This document shows positions 8,716-16,669 of a stretch of 64,000 nucleotides of DNA, piece by piece. The DNA comes from Kitasatospora sp. MAP12-44 (GTDB lineage: Bacteria; Actinomycetota; Actinomycetes; Streptomycetales; Streptomycetaceae): assembly GCF_029892095.1 (NCBI RefSeq), contig NZ_JARZAE010000002.1, forward strand, positions 1 through 64,000, read 5' to 3'. How positions within the stretch are numbered: position 1 is the stretch's first letter; each line of letters starts with the position of its first letter. A program made the position numbers and the translations under genes. The notes under the pieces were generated by a model. The model was not told the DNA's origin. It was given only the letters and a program-made list of their open reading frames with translations, and did not search any database.

Positions 8716-8823
8716 GGGAACTAACCGGCCCGGCCGGGACCTGCGCGGGCAAACTCACCAGGTGCCCGGCCGGAACTCACCACCTTGGTCGGCGAAACTC
8801 ACCGGGGCGCCGGGGAACTCCCC
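8716..8823. repeat. AACTCACC repeats
   Basis: Variants of GRAACTCACC lie at about 8716 (CTAACC variant), 8749, 8772, 8794 and 8813 (CTCCCC variant), mostly 20-23 bp apart. Another small private repeat family, between the previous array and TGCAAC array C. Confidence 0.55.
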
Positions 8824-8851
8824 AGTGCAGGTCAGACCGTGTGGGGCGGGG

Positions 8852-8978
8852 TGCAACGCAGGACTGCAACGCAACCGCCCGCCCCGGGCCCGGTTTCCGG
8901 GTATCGGCGCAGGTCAGGGCCGCAACGCGGCGGCTGGGCGGCCGGGCGCGTTGCAGTGTGTTGCACCCCCGCGTTGCA
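8852..8978. repeat. TGCAAC array C
   Basis: Direct TGCAACGCA at 8852 and 8865, CGCAACGCG at 8921, and inverted CGCGTTGCA or TGTGTTGCA at 8947, 8957 and 8970, around a CAGGTCAGGG block. Third member of the dispersed TGCAAC family. It ends 33 bp past the stop of the third replication-relaxation gene. Confidence 0.7.
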
Positions 8979-9011
8979 GTATCCGGCCCCCGGGCCGGGG
9001 CAGACGGCGGG

Positions 9012-10532
9012 TCAGGATCGGCGCCACCAGGAGCTGGACTTCGCCGCCGCTGCTTCGGCGGCTGCGGCTTCCTCGTCGGCCTGCGCGCGCTCCGCCCGCT
9101 TCTGCTCGGCCTGCTTGGACCGGCAGTCGTCGCACAGCCCGTCGCTCCAGCCGGACCGGGACCGGGTCCACTCGTTGTCGGTGAGCGCGGACTGGCAGCG
9201 GGTGCAGGCCGGGCGGTCCGCCTCGCGTTCGGCCTCTTCCCGGGCCCGGCGGGCCTCGGTGGCGGCCTGGCGCTCGAGGGCGAGCAGCCGGTCGCCGTCT
9301 GGGTTGTCGAGCGCGGAGTTGAGGGTGTGCAGGCCGTCCCGGCCGAACCGTCGCCACACCGGACCGCCGGCGCCCTCGGCTTCGAGCAGCTGCAGCGTGG
9401 TGGCGACCACCGGCAGCGCCTGGTGGAAGTCGCGGGCACTCACCCCCTCGAACCGGTACGGGCGCGGACCCCAGTACGCCTCGGAACCGGCCTCCACCTG
9501 GTCGAGGCGGCGCAGCAGCCGCTCCCGGTCCAGCTCCGCCTTCGCGGCGAGCTCCGCCGGGGTCGGCGGCTTGTCGCCGGGGCGGGTGCGCTTGCGGCCG
9601 GGGGTGAGGACCAGGGCGACGGGCGGGTAGCCCTCGCGGCCGGTCGGCGGGTAGAGCGTCGCCCAGTGCCGGTGGGCGTGGACGGCCGCACCGTCCCAGC
9701 GGGCGGCTTTCGCCTTCACCTTGTCGGCGCCCTTGGCCAGCAGCTCGCACCACGCGGTGTAGGAGGCGAGCTTCTCGACCAGCTGGCCCACCGTCATGTT
9801 GTCGCGGTCCACCTCCACCAGGAGCACCGGCACCCTCGCGCCGGGCTCGCGCAGCACCAGGTCGGCGTACCGGTCCTGGCCGCCCGGCAGCGCGTGGCGG
9901 ACCTCCGTGGTCAGGGTCAGCGGGGAGCCGTGGCCGGCGCGGACCAAGTACCCGGCCGTGGCGGCGACGTCCAGGGCGTGCTCGTCGTAGCCGGCGCTCT
10001 GCTCGTCGGGGCGCAGCACCGACACCTTCGTGCCGGGCGGCAGCAGTCCGGTGGCCTCCTTGTAGCCGGCCTTGGTCAGGCACCACAGCTTGCGGCCCCG
10101 CGCCCGGCCGTCCTGGCGCACCCGGCCCGCGTCCCGCAAGTCCAGCACGGCGTCCCGGACCGCCCGGTCCGACCGCTGTCCGGGCAGGACCAGGTGCCAC
10201 AGCTCCCGCGGGGTGGCGCGCTGGAAGAGGGCAAGCGCCACCAGCACACCGCAGCGGACCGGACCCGTCGATCCCCGCTTCCACAGTTCACCGTCGGCAG
10301 CAGAGATAGAAGGGTTGTCGCCACGCCCGCGACCCCTGGTCCGGGGCGGCTGGCCTGCGGAAACAGGCTGAGCAGCCGTCGAGGGCGTGGAGGTGGCGGC
10401 GGAGGTGCCCGTGGAGGCCGGGCCGGACCCCTTGTCCCGGCCGGGCGAGGCCTTCGCCGCCCGGTCCGGCAGGTGGTCGGCGGCCTGGTCGCCGTCGTCC
10501 GGGTCGGGCGCGGCAAGAGCGGTGGTGGACAT
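9012..10532 (-). CDS. Replication-relaxation-like protein 3 with C-terminal zinc ribbon
   Basis: 506 aa, ATG 10532 with GGAAGG upstream on the minus strand. After a disordered N-terminus (to about 75), a winged-helix region (about 90-165: LALFQRATPRELWHLV, GRKLWCLTKAGYKEA) leads to a core with LLVEVDRDNMTVGQLVEKL, matching the family motif of the two paralogs. The C-terminus adds a CTRC...CDDC zinc ribbon and an Ala/Glu-rich helix absent from the other two. It runs opposite to them. Its upstream region carries its own CTTGTCC repeats. Confidence 0.8.
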   Translation of the reverse strand: MSTTALAAPDPDDGDQAADHLPDRAAKASPGRDKGSGPASTGTSAATSTPSTAAQPVSAGQPPRTRGRGRGDNPSISAADGELWKRGSTGPVRCGVLVALALFQRATPRELWHLVLPGQRSDRAVRDAVLDLRDAGRVRQDGRARGRKLWCLTKAGYKEATGLLPPGTKVSVLRPDEQSAGYDEHALDVAATAGYLVRAGHGSPLTLTTEVRHALPGGQDRYADLVLREPGARVPVLLVEVDRDNMTVGQLVEKLASYTAWCELLAKGADKVKAKAARWDGAAVHAHRHWATLYPPTGREGYPPVALVLTPGRKRTRPGDKPPTPAELAAKAELDRERLLRRLDQVEAGSEAYWGPRPYRFEGVSARDFHQALPVVATTLQLLEAEGAGGPVWRRFGRDGLHTLNSALDNPDGDRLLALERQAATEARRAREEAEREADRPACTRCQSALTDNEWTRSRSGWSDGLCDDCRSKQAEQKRAERAQADEEAAAAEAAAAKSSSWWRRS

Positions 10533-10628
10533 CGGGTTGGCCTTCCGTCAGCAGGAAGCCGGAAGCGGCGCGGTGGCCGGGCCCGGCACCCGGGCGAGCG
10601 CCCAGGTGCCGCCGACACTGCACAGCAC

Positions 10629-10720
10629 CCCCTTGTCCGCGGTCTGACCCCACCCCTTGTCCGACCCCTTGACCAGGCACCTTGTCCCGCCCGGTTCGTC
10701 CGGGTCTTGGGCCTTGTCCT
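10629..10720. repeat. CCTTGTCC repeats upstream of replication-relaxation-like gene 3
   Basis: CCTTGTCCN copies at 10631, 10655, 10680 and 10712 (24-32 bp apart), 100-190 bp upstream of the leftward gene starting at 10532. Probable autoregulatory or iteron array. Confidence 0.65.
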
Positions 10721-10789
10721 CCCGGTATGTCCGTGACCGACACCACAGGCCGTCAGAGGGCGGCGCGCGCCCAGGAACCGATGCGCGCG

Positions 10790-11330
10790 CGGTGCGGTGC
10801 GGACCGCGCGGCGCGGTGCGGGCGAGGCCGCACGGCGAGCGCAAGAGATGGTGCGGTGCCGCGCCCACCGCACCCGCCGGTGCGGCGCGGGCAGCGCGGC
10901 GCGCGGCCCGGAGATGGTGCGGTGCGGTGGTCGGGCTTCCTCCGGACCGCCGCGCGCGGCTCTTGTCCAGGGGAAACGCGGCCTTGTCCAGGGGAAACGC
11001 GGGGCGCACCGGCACAGCCGACGCGCGGCGAACTGGCGCGCGACGGAATCTGCAGGGTCTGTCCATCGCGCGCGGGCACCGCGCGGTGCGGTGCGGTGGT
11101 GCGGACGCGCGGTGCGGTGGTGCGGTGCGGTCGACGAACCGCCTCCGGACGACCGGGTGCGGGTCGTCTCTGTCCAGGGGAAACGCGCCTTTGTCCGGAA
11201 ATGCGTGGCGCGGTCGGCCCGCAGTCCGGCGCGCTGACCGCGTGACTGCGGCACGCGGCGCGCTCTGCAGGGTCTGTCCATAGGCGCGCCGCGCGCGCTC
11301 GGACGCTGCTGGGGCTGTCCATCGCGCGCG
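10790..11330. repeat. GCGGTGCGG tract and TTGTCCAGGGGAAACGCG repeats
   Basis: No gene. Many GCGGTGCGG and GCGCGCGG units fill 10795-11130. TTGTCCAGGGGAAACGCG occurs at 10963 and 10984 (21 bp apart), and a copy reading CTGTCCAGGGG... lies at 11170. CTGCAGGGTCTGTCCAT occurs at about 11051 and 11268, and a shorter version at about 11313. At least two further repeat families lie between the divergent-looking ends of the 10532 gene and the 11472-12944 gene. Confidence 0.65.
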
Positions 11331-11471
11331 GGAAGGCGCGCGGCGTGGCGGGGTCAACCGCGGCTGGGCGCGTCATGCCCGCGCGGCCGCGCGGCGGCTG
11401 GGACGCGCCACGCCGCCCCAGCCTGCGCGGTCCGGCGGTGTTCAGTCGTCGGCTGAGTTCGGCCCCGGCTG

Positions 11472-12944
11472 CTACAGCGTGAGTTCCTGCACCAGTGCCC
11501 GGCGCAGCAGGGTGAGGGCGTCGGTGCTGGTCGCGCAGAGCAGGGGTTCGCCGCTGGCGTCGTCGGCGACGATGGAGCTGTCGATGAGGGCGGCCCAGAT
11601 GCCGCGTTCGACGTCATACTCCTCGATCCAACCCAGTACCCGCCCGCTGCGCTCCAGCGCCTGGACGCCGTGGTGGCGGGGCCAGATGAGGTGGACCAGG
11701 GCGCCGCCGAGTGCGGAGCGGCTTGGGGTGCCCAGGCCGCGTTCGGTGGGCACCGTCCAGCCGGTCGGTCGCTTCAGCTTCAGGGCCGGGCGCGGCCCGG
11801 TCGGCACCGTCGGCGGGCGGTGGGCGGCGTCGGCGAGCATGAGGGCCTCCAGGGCCTCGCTGTAGTCGAGGTGGGTACGCGGTCGGCCCAGGTCGCCGGT
11901 GAGGACCTCGGCGGTGCGGCCGTCGGCCCGGTGGCGCAGGGCGACCCAGCCGCCCAGGCCCCACGGGCCGTCCGGCAGCGGAGCGGTCCAGCCCACCGGC
12001 AGGCCGTCGGGGTGCACCAGCTGGAACACGCCGTCCGCGTCCGGGCGGGTCCAGGACTCCAGCGTCCAGCCCGCGCCGAAGGTGATGGACAGGTCCTCGA
12101 CCCGGTCGCCCACGCCGAAGCGCAGCGTCGGGTCGGTGAACGCGCGCCGCCGCGCCGCCTCCTCCAGCTCTTCCCGCTCGCCCGAGGAACCGGTCCCGTC
12201 CGGGTGCCAGCCACCGGAAGCCGGGAGCGCGGCCGCGGGCATGGGCACCGGCGCGCCCGTCACGCGGGCAGGCCGCTTTTGGGACCGGTCCGAAACTGCG
12301 GGCACCGCCGACCCGGCCAGGACGGACGCCTTTTCGGATCGGCCCGAAATTACGGACCCGCCCGAGGGGTCGGCAGGGACAGGCTTTTCGGACCGATCCG
12401 AAATCACGGGCTCGGCCGACGTCCTGGCCTTCAGCTCCGGGGAGACCCGGGCCAGGACATCCGGGCGCATCAGCGTCTCCTCGGCCCGGCGCAGCTCGAG
12501 CTCCCACCCGGTCAGGTCGGGCCAGCGGACCGCGTCGCGTGCGTCTTCCGCAGCCTCCTGCGCCCGGACGCCCAGTGACGCGTGCCGACGGTAGAACTCC
12601 TCGTACGCGGCCACCGGATCGGCGTTGACCGCGTGCAGGAACGTGCGGGCGGCGTCCACGGCCAGCTCGGCGAGCCGCAGCAGCTCGACCCGGGCCCCGA
12701 CCGCGGCCTGCTCCGCCTGGTCCTGGTCCAGCCCGGCCGCAGCCTTCGCGGCCTCCTCCTCGGCCTTGATCTTGTCCCGGGCCGCCTTGGACTTGCAGGC
12801 CGTCGAGCACCACTTCGCGGGGCGCCCACGCCCGACCACCACCGGCACCGTGTTCTGGCAGGCCGGCCGCCCGCACGCCGCGCCGACCGCCACGTCGAAC
12901 AGCACGTCAGCGCCGCCGGAATTTCGGACCGATCCGTATTTCAT
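11472..12944 (-). CDS. Zinc-finger plasmid protein whose gene contains its own operator-like palindromes
   Basis: 490 aa from ATG 12944 (the frame is open further upstream, so the start is uncertain). The N-terminus has CGRPACQN...WCSTACKSK, a four-cysteine zinc finger like those of small plasmid DNA-binding proteins. A helical region (about 55-150) and a Trp-rich C-terminal domain (about 260-490, with WTLESW, WTVPTERGLG) follow. The linker repeats ISDRSEK-like peptides three times because the DNA there holds three palindromes 54 bp apart (12277, 12331, 12385). A fourth palindrome overlaps codons 2-8. Function unknown; DNA binding and self-regulation are inferred. Confidence 0.7.
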   Translation of the reverse strand: MKYGSVRNSGGADVLFDVAVGAACGRPACQNTVPVVVGRGRPAKWCSTACKSKAARDKIKAEEEAAKAAAGLDQDQAEQAAVGARVELLRLAELAVDAARTFLHAVNADPVAAYEEFYRRHASLGVRAQEAAEDARDAVRWPDLTGWELELRRAEETLMRPDVLARVSPELKARTSAEPVISDRSEKPVPADPSGGSVISGRSEKASVLAGSAVPAVSDRSQKRPARVTGAPVPMPAAALPASGGWHPDGTGSSGEREELEEAARRRAFTDPTLRFGVGDRVEDLSITFGAGWTLESWTRPDADGVFQLVHPDGLPVGWTAPLPDGPWGLGGWVALRHRADGRTAEVLTGDLGRPRTHLDYSEALEALMLADAAHRPPTVPTGPRPALKLKRPTGWTVPTERGLGTPSRSALGGALVHLIWPRHHGVQALERSGRVLGWIEEYDVERGIWAALIDSSIVADDASGEPLLCATSTDALTLLRRALVQELTL

Positions 12945-13058
12945 GACCGGATCGTAGCCTTGACGATCACCCAGACCCCAGCGCATATCGGATCGGTCCG
13001 AAAGTCCCGCCCGCCTGAGCCGACCGCCCCTGGCCCGACTTTCGCACCGGCTCGAAAG
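12277..13058. repeat. TTTCGGACCGATCCGAAA palindromes, partly inside a coding region
   Basis: Copies lie at 12277-12295, 12331-12349, 12385-12403, 12921-12939, 12985-13003 and 13039-13058 (degenerate). The first three are exactly 54 bp apart inside the coding sequence, the fourth overlaps the start codon region, and the last two lie upstream. The last pair is again 54 bp apart. The geometry suggests cooperative binding of one protein along the gene and its promoter. Confidence 0.8.
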
Positions 13059-13097
13059 TCCCGCCTGCGCCCTCCCAGCCTTGGTGCAGCCGGGCAC

Positions 13098-13280
13098 GTT
13101 GTCCCGGTGCAGCGGAGCAGCGCCGCATGTTGTCCTGCCACCAGCCGTGACCGGGCACCCCCTTGTCCTGCTGTCCGGCAGCAGGTTGTCCCGCTGCTGC
13201 ACATTGGTGTCACCGGACTGCAGCAGGTTGTCCCGCCCGGGCAGCAGCAGGTTGTCCCCAGCGGAGCAGCGGGTTGTCCC
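13098..13280. repeat. GCAGCAGGTTGTCCC repeats
   Basis: Full copies at 13178, 13220, 13244 and 13266 (GCAGCGGGTTGTCCC) and partial GTTGTCC copies at 13098, 13129 and 13162. No gene in this stretch. Confidence 0.7.
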
Positions 13281-13294
13281 CGCGCATCGCGGCC

Positions 13295-13583
13295 TGCGCA
13301 TGCGCAGCGGCTGCCCCGACGCGTGCGCATGCGCAAGGCCAGGGCGTTGCGCATGCGCATGCGGGGCGCCGGGCGGGTGCGCATGCGCAAGGGCCGGGCG
13401 GTGGGCGGCTTGCGCAGCGGCGGCTCGAAGACCCGGTCCGGGCCCGGGGCGAGGCCCGCCGACCGGGGCGCGGCCGCTGGCTGCGATCCCGATCGCAACG
13501 CGCTGACCTGGGGTGGGGAGTTTCGGTCGCAGTCCGGACGGGGCGGGTTCGCAGCGAACTCACCAGCTTCTTGCGCATGCGCA
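13295..13583. repeat. TGCGCATGCGCA palindromes
   Basis: Perfect 12-bp palindromes at 13295, 13324, 13348, 13378 and 13572. The first four are spaced 24-30 bp. They share the central element GCATGC. Likely dimer-binding sites. Confidence 0.75.
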
Positions 13584-13600
13584 GCCGGCCTCTGCGCAGG

Positions 13601-13660
13601 CCGTCGCAGTCGCACCCGAGGACCGGTCCGCGATTGCGCAGCCCGTCGCAGTCGCACCCG
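13601..13660. repeat. CCGTCGCAGTCGCACCCG pair
   Basis: An 18-bp sequence is repeated exactly at 13601 and 13643 (42 bp apart), with related TCGCAGTCC near 13530 and a TGCGATCCCGATCGCA palindrome near 13481. Confidence 0.6.
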
Positions 13661-13731
13661 TGGGCCTGCGACGTGCAGCAGGCCGGGTGCGCAGCAGCAG
13701 CAGCGCCGCGGGTTGCAGCAGCCGAACACGG

Positions 13732-13810
13732 TGTAGCAAGGCTCCCCTTGCTACACAGCAGCAGCGGCCGCCCAGCGGGTGTAGCAAGGCTCGCCTTGCT
13801 ACACCCGCTG
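13732..13810. repeat. TGTAGCAAGG inverted repeats upstream of the 13852 gene
   Basis: Two inverted repeats with arms TGTAGCAAGG/CCTTGCTACA at 13732-13755 and 13780-13803. The second extends to a 17-bp perfect stem (13773-13789 with 13794-13810, loop CTCG). They lie 40-120 bp upstream of the ATG at 13852. Candidate operators, or a leader hairpin. Confidence 0.75.
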
Positions 13811-13851
13811 CTGCCCGTGACCGGGCGGGTGCCGCAGCGGTTGCACCCGGT

Positions 13852-14365
13852 ATGACGACCTCACCGCTGTCCCGGCTGCCGCTGCACTCCCCCGACCACG
13901 ACGAGACCGAGGCCCCCGACGGCGGGGACCAGGTGCAGCGGCAGCAGGAGGTGGCGGCGCTGCACCGCGCCATCGGCGCGGGGGAAGCAGCGGCCGGGTG
14001 GGGTGCGCGAGCTCGCCGGCCGACAGGACGACGAGGGGCACGGCCGGGTGCTGGAGCGCGCGGCCGAGGCGATCGAGCAGGCGAGCGGACGGGAGGTCAT
14101 CCCGGGCGGCGACGGCGAGCTGGCCGGGGAGCTGCGCTACGCGCTGGCCGCCGACGTGGTGCTCGGCGCCACCTACACCGGCACGCTGCCCGAGCTCCAC
14201 CCCGGCGAGCGCCTGGCCCTGGTCGCCGTCTGCGCGCTCGCGGCCGCGATGCCCGGCTGCGTGCTCGGCGACCTGGAGCGCGAGCTCACCCTGCTCGCCG
14301 GCGAACTGGACCAGGCCGTCGCCGCCGGACGCGCCGCCACCGCGGCCGCCGCGAGCCGGGCCTGA
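13852..14365 (+). pseudogene. Hypothetical protein, about 170 aa, interrupted by an apparent +1 frameshift
   Basis: From ATG 13852 the frame reads MTTSPLSRLPLHSPDHDE through EVAALHRAIGAGEAAAGW. It continues smoothly only if one G is removed from the GGGG run at 14000-14003, giving WVRELAGRQDDEGHG and on to the stop at 14365. The alternative is a separate protein from GTG 14003 with a poor ribosome site. Either way the 3' part is a real coding frame, and its TGA overlaps the next ATG. Function unknown. Confidence 0.6.
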
Positions 14366-14847
14366 TGAGCGCCACCGCGCGGCGCGGGCTCGGCCCCGGC
14401 GCCGGCTTCCTGTCCGCCACCGTCCGCGCGCCCCGCACCCCGCTCCCGTGGTCGCCCGCCGCCCTGGACGGCGAGCTGCGTTCCCTGCTGGACACCTTCG
14501 AGTCCACGGCCACCGGGTGGCGGGAGGCGTTCGAGGACCTGGACGAGGACGTCTTGGCGGAGGCTGCCGCCGAGGGCCGGATCTTCCGCCGCGATCCGGC
14601 CGCCGCCGTCGATCAGCTGGTGGCCGACCTGATACGTCAACTCGCCGACTGGGACCAGGCCCTGGCCGACCTCGCCCACGCGCTCACCGCGGCGACCGAG
14701 GGCCGACCGCTGCCCGACTGGGCCGCCGACGCCGGACGCACCGAGGACGTCCGGCTGCGCCAGGCCCGCCAGGCGCTACTGGAGGCCGTCGCCCGCCACC
14801 ACCACAAGGGCCCCGCCCCCGTGGCCGGCGCAGACCGGCCGTGGTGA
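14365..14847 (+). CDS. Hypothetical protein, 160 aa
   Basis: The ATG at 14365 overlaps the upstream stop (TGATG), so translation is probably coupled. Helical and acidic in the middle (LLDTFESTATGWREAFEDLDEDVLA), no recognised domain. Same operon as the flanking genes. Confidence 0.65.
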   Translation: MSATARRGLGPGAGFLSATVRAPRTPLPWSPAALDGELRSLLDTFESTATGWREAFEDLDEDVLAEAAAEGRIFRRDPAAAVDQLVADLIRQLADWDQALADLAHALTAATEGRPLPDWAADAGRTEDVRLRQARQALLEAVARHHHKGPAPVAGADRPW

Positions 14848-14880
14848 TCACCACCGGTCGGCGCGCGGGAGAATGACCGG

Positions 14881-15129
14881 GTGACCAGCAATCAGCCGCG
14901 CGGCATAGGCTCCCTGATCCCCACCGCCCGAGCCACCACCCCCAGCGAGCGGGCCGCGGCCCAACTGCTGCACCTGCGCGAGGCGACCGTGCCCGTTCCG
15001 GTCCTCGCCGCGGCCGCCGAGCTGATCGCCGAGCGCCTGGACGATCCGGACCCGGCCACCCGGGAGGTCGCCGGCGCCGTCCACGCCCGCCTGCTCGCCG
15101 CCATCGAGGACGCCGCACCCGACCGCTAG
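14881..15129 (+). CDS. Small helical protein, 82 aa, whose 3' end is duplicated nearby
   Basis: GTG start with GGGAGA upstream. An Ala/Leu/Glu-rich helical protein, third gene of the 13852-15129 operon. Its last 17 or so codons plus about 150 bp of downstream repeat-rich DNA recur at 16028-16235, so the gene marks one end of a duplication. Confidence 0.6.
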   Translation: MTSNQPRGIGSLIPTARATTPSERAAAQLLHLREATVPVPVLAAAAELIAERLDDPDPATREVAGAVHARLLAAIEDAAPDR

Positions 15130-15280
15130 CCGACCGACCGGGGTGGATGTCCCAGCACTCTCCCACCCCGGGCACAGAACGCCGCCAGCAGGGGAAACAG
15201 CCTGGGACTGTCCTAGCGAAACGGTCGAAACCGGACACCCTGGGACGCTGCTGAGACAGCCCTGTCCCAGCTCCGCGAAC
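15073..15280. repeat. Direct duplication, left copy (CTGGGAC/GTCCCAG array)
   Basis: About 208 bp matching 16028-16235 with a constant offset of 955 bp. It contains the 3' end of the 14881 gene, then a block with GTCCCAG and CTGGGAC units in both orientations, including AACAGCCTGGGACTGTCCTA and a GCGAAACGGTCGAAACC segment. Confidence 0.85.
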
Positions 15281-15297
15281 CCACCGCCGAGCCCCTC

Positions 15298-15981
15298 CTA
15301 CAGCGCTACTTCCACCAGATCCAACCCCAGGCCGTTGTACCAGTCGAGATCCCGCACCGGAATCGGGTGGGGCGCGGCGGGCAGCCCGGGCGCGAGCTCC
15401 GCCAGCGCCGTGTAGTGCACCTTGCCGGCGGCCAGGCGCTCGGTGAGCAGCGCGCACGGCCACGGCCAGTGGGGGCCGCCGACGGCGAAGTCGGCCAGGT
15501 CGCGCAGCACGATGCTCGCGGTGCGGTACGCACGGCGGTCGCCAGCCTCGACCGCCGCAACGAACTGGCGCCAGGCCGCAGCGTGCGGGCCGACCGGCGC
15601 CGGCCAGCCGCTGCTGCCGGGCTGCGGGTAGACGCTCTCCGGGCCGATCCAGACGCTCAGCGCGAACTGCACCCGGCCGAGGTCCGCATCGCCGATGGTC
15701 CCGACCGGCCCAGTCGAGACCGTGACACGCAGCGCCTCGGCGACGGCGGCGCACACCAGCTCGTACTGCTCGTCGCCCGGGGCCGGCGCCTGGGTGCGCA
15801 CGCGGTGGTCCTGATCGGCCCGCTCGCGGTGCCAGGCGATGATCGCCCCCGCCCATGGCCACGCGTCGGTGTACGGGTCGCGGCCGGCGAACGCGGCCGC
15901 GTACCGCTCGGCATAGCGGATCATTCCGGGCCCGGGATCCCACAGGCCAGTGGCAGCATCAATGTCCTCGTCCTCGGTCAC
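15298..15981 (-). CDS. Hypothetical protein, 227 aa, between duplicated repeats
   Basis: Leftward gene from GTG 15981 (VTEDEDID); the longer upstream frame is part of the duplicated DNA and unlikely to be translated. Trp-rich, no recognised domain. It lies entirely between two direct repeats, opposite in direction to the genes on either side, as if inserted or captured by a duplication. Confidence 0.6.
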   Translation of the reverse strand: MTEDEDIDAATGLWDPGPGMIRYAERYAAAFAGRDPYTDAWPWAGAIIAWHRERADQDHRVRTQAPAPGDEQYELVCAAVAEALRVTVSTGPVGTIGDADLGRVQFALSVWIGPESVYPQPGSSGWPAPVGPHAAAWRQFVAAVEAGDRRAYRTASIVLRDLADFAVGGPHWPWPCALLTERLAAGKVHYTALAELAPGLPAAPHPIPVRDLDWYNGLGLDLVEVAL

Positions 15982-16027
15982 GTGCTCAGTGTGCCCGCCC
16001 CAGGGCACCGCGGGGGCCAGGTTCGCC

Positions 16028-16235
16028 GACGCCGTCCACGCCCGCCTGCTCGCCGCCATCGAGGACGCCGTACCCAACCGGTAGCCGACCGACCGGGGTG
16101 GATGTCCCAGCACTCTCCCACCCCGAGCGCAGAACCCTCCCACCAGGGGAAACAGCCTGGGACTGTCCTAGCGAAACGGTCGAAACCGAGCACGCTGGGA
16201 CGCTGCTGGGACAGCCTCGGTCCCAGCCTGGCGAG
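16028..16235. repeat. Direct duplication, right copy
   Basis: Second copy of 15073-15280 (offset 955 bp). It carries an orphan piece of the 3' end of the 14881 gene, including its stop, without the rest of the gene. Differences from the left copy are scattered single bases. Confidence 0.85.
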
Positions 16236-16247
16236 CCCTCGGCCCGG

Positions 16248-16550
16248 TCAGTCCTCGTCTTCGAGCTGCTTGAGCAGCGCCCGCCGGACGTCCAGCGCCG
16301 CCGACTTCGCGGCGATCTCCGCCGCCCAGGCCGCCAGCTCCACCGCGAGCTCCGTCAGCGGCCTGCCCGTCTGCACGTTGCTCTCCCGGTACTTGGCGTG
16401 GACGCCGTAGCCGCGACCGAACCCACCCTGCAGCTCCCGGTAGCAGTCGGCGATCCCCTGCATCGCCCCGCTCAGGTTCGACTCCGTCAGGTCGATCTCC
16501 TCGCGCAGCTTGTCGACCACGCCTTCGTCCTCGCCCACCGCGTTCGTCAT
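16248..16550 (-). CDS. Hypothetical helical protein, 100 aa
   Basis: ATG 16550, leftward. Predicted mostly helical (EGVVDKLREEIDLTESNLSG, LAVELAAWAAEIAAKSAALD) with an acidic end. Possibly a small dimeric coiled-coil protein. No family recognised. Confidence 0.6.
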   Translation of the reverse strand: MTNAVGEDEGVVDKLREEIDLTESNLSGAMQGIADCYRELQGGFGRGYGVHAKYRESNVQTGRPLTELAVELAAWAAEIAAKSAALDVRRALLKQLEDED

Positions 16551-16669
16551 GCCCCGATACTTCCAGCCGGCGCCCCGGCCCCGAGCCCGATCACCCTAAA
16601 GAGTGCCCGGACCGGCCCGTCCCCTCCCGCCAGCGGTGCCAACCGCCCGCCACGGGGAACCATCTCGGC

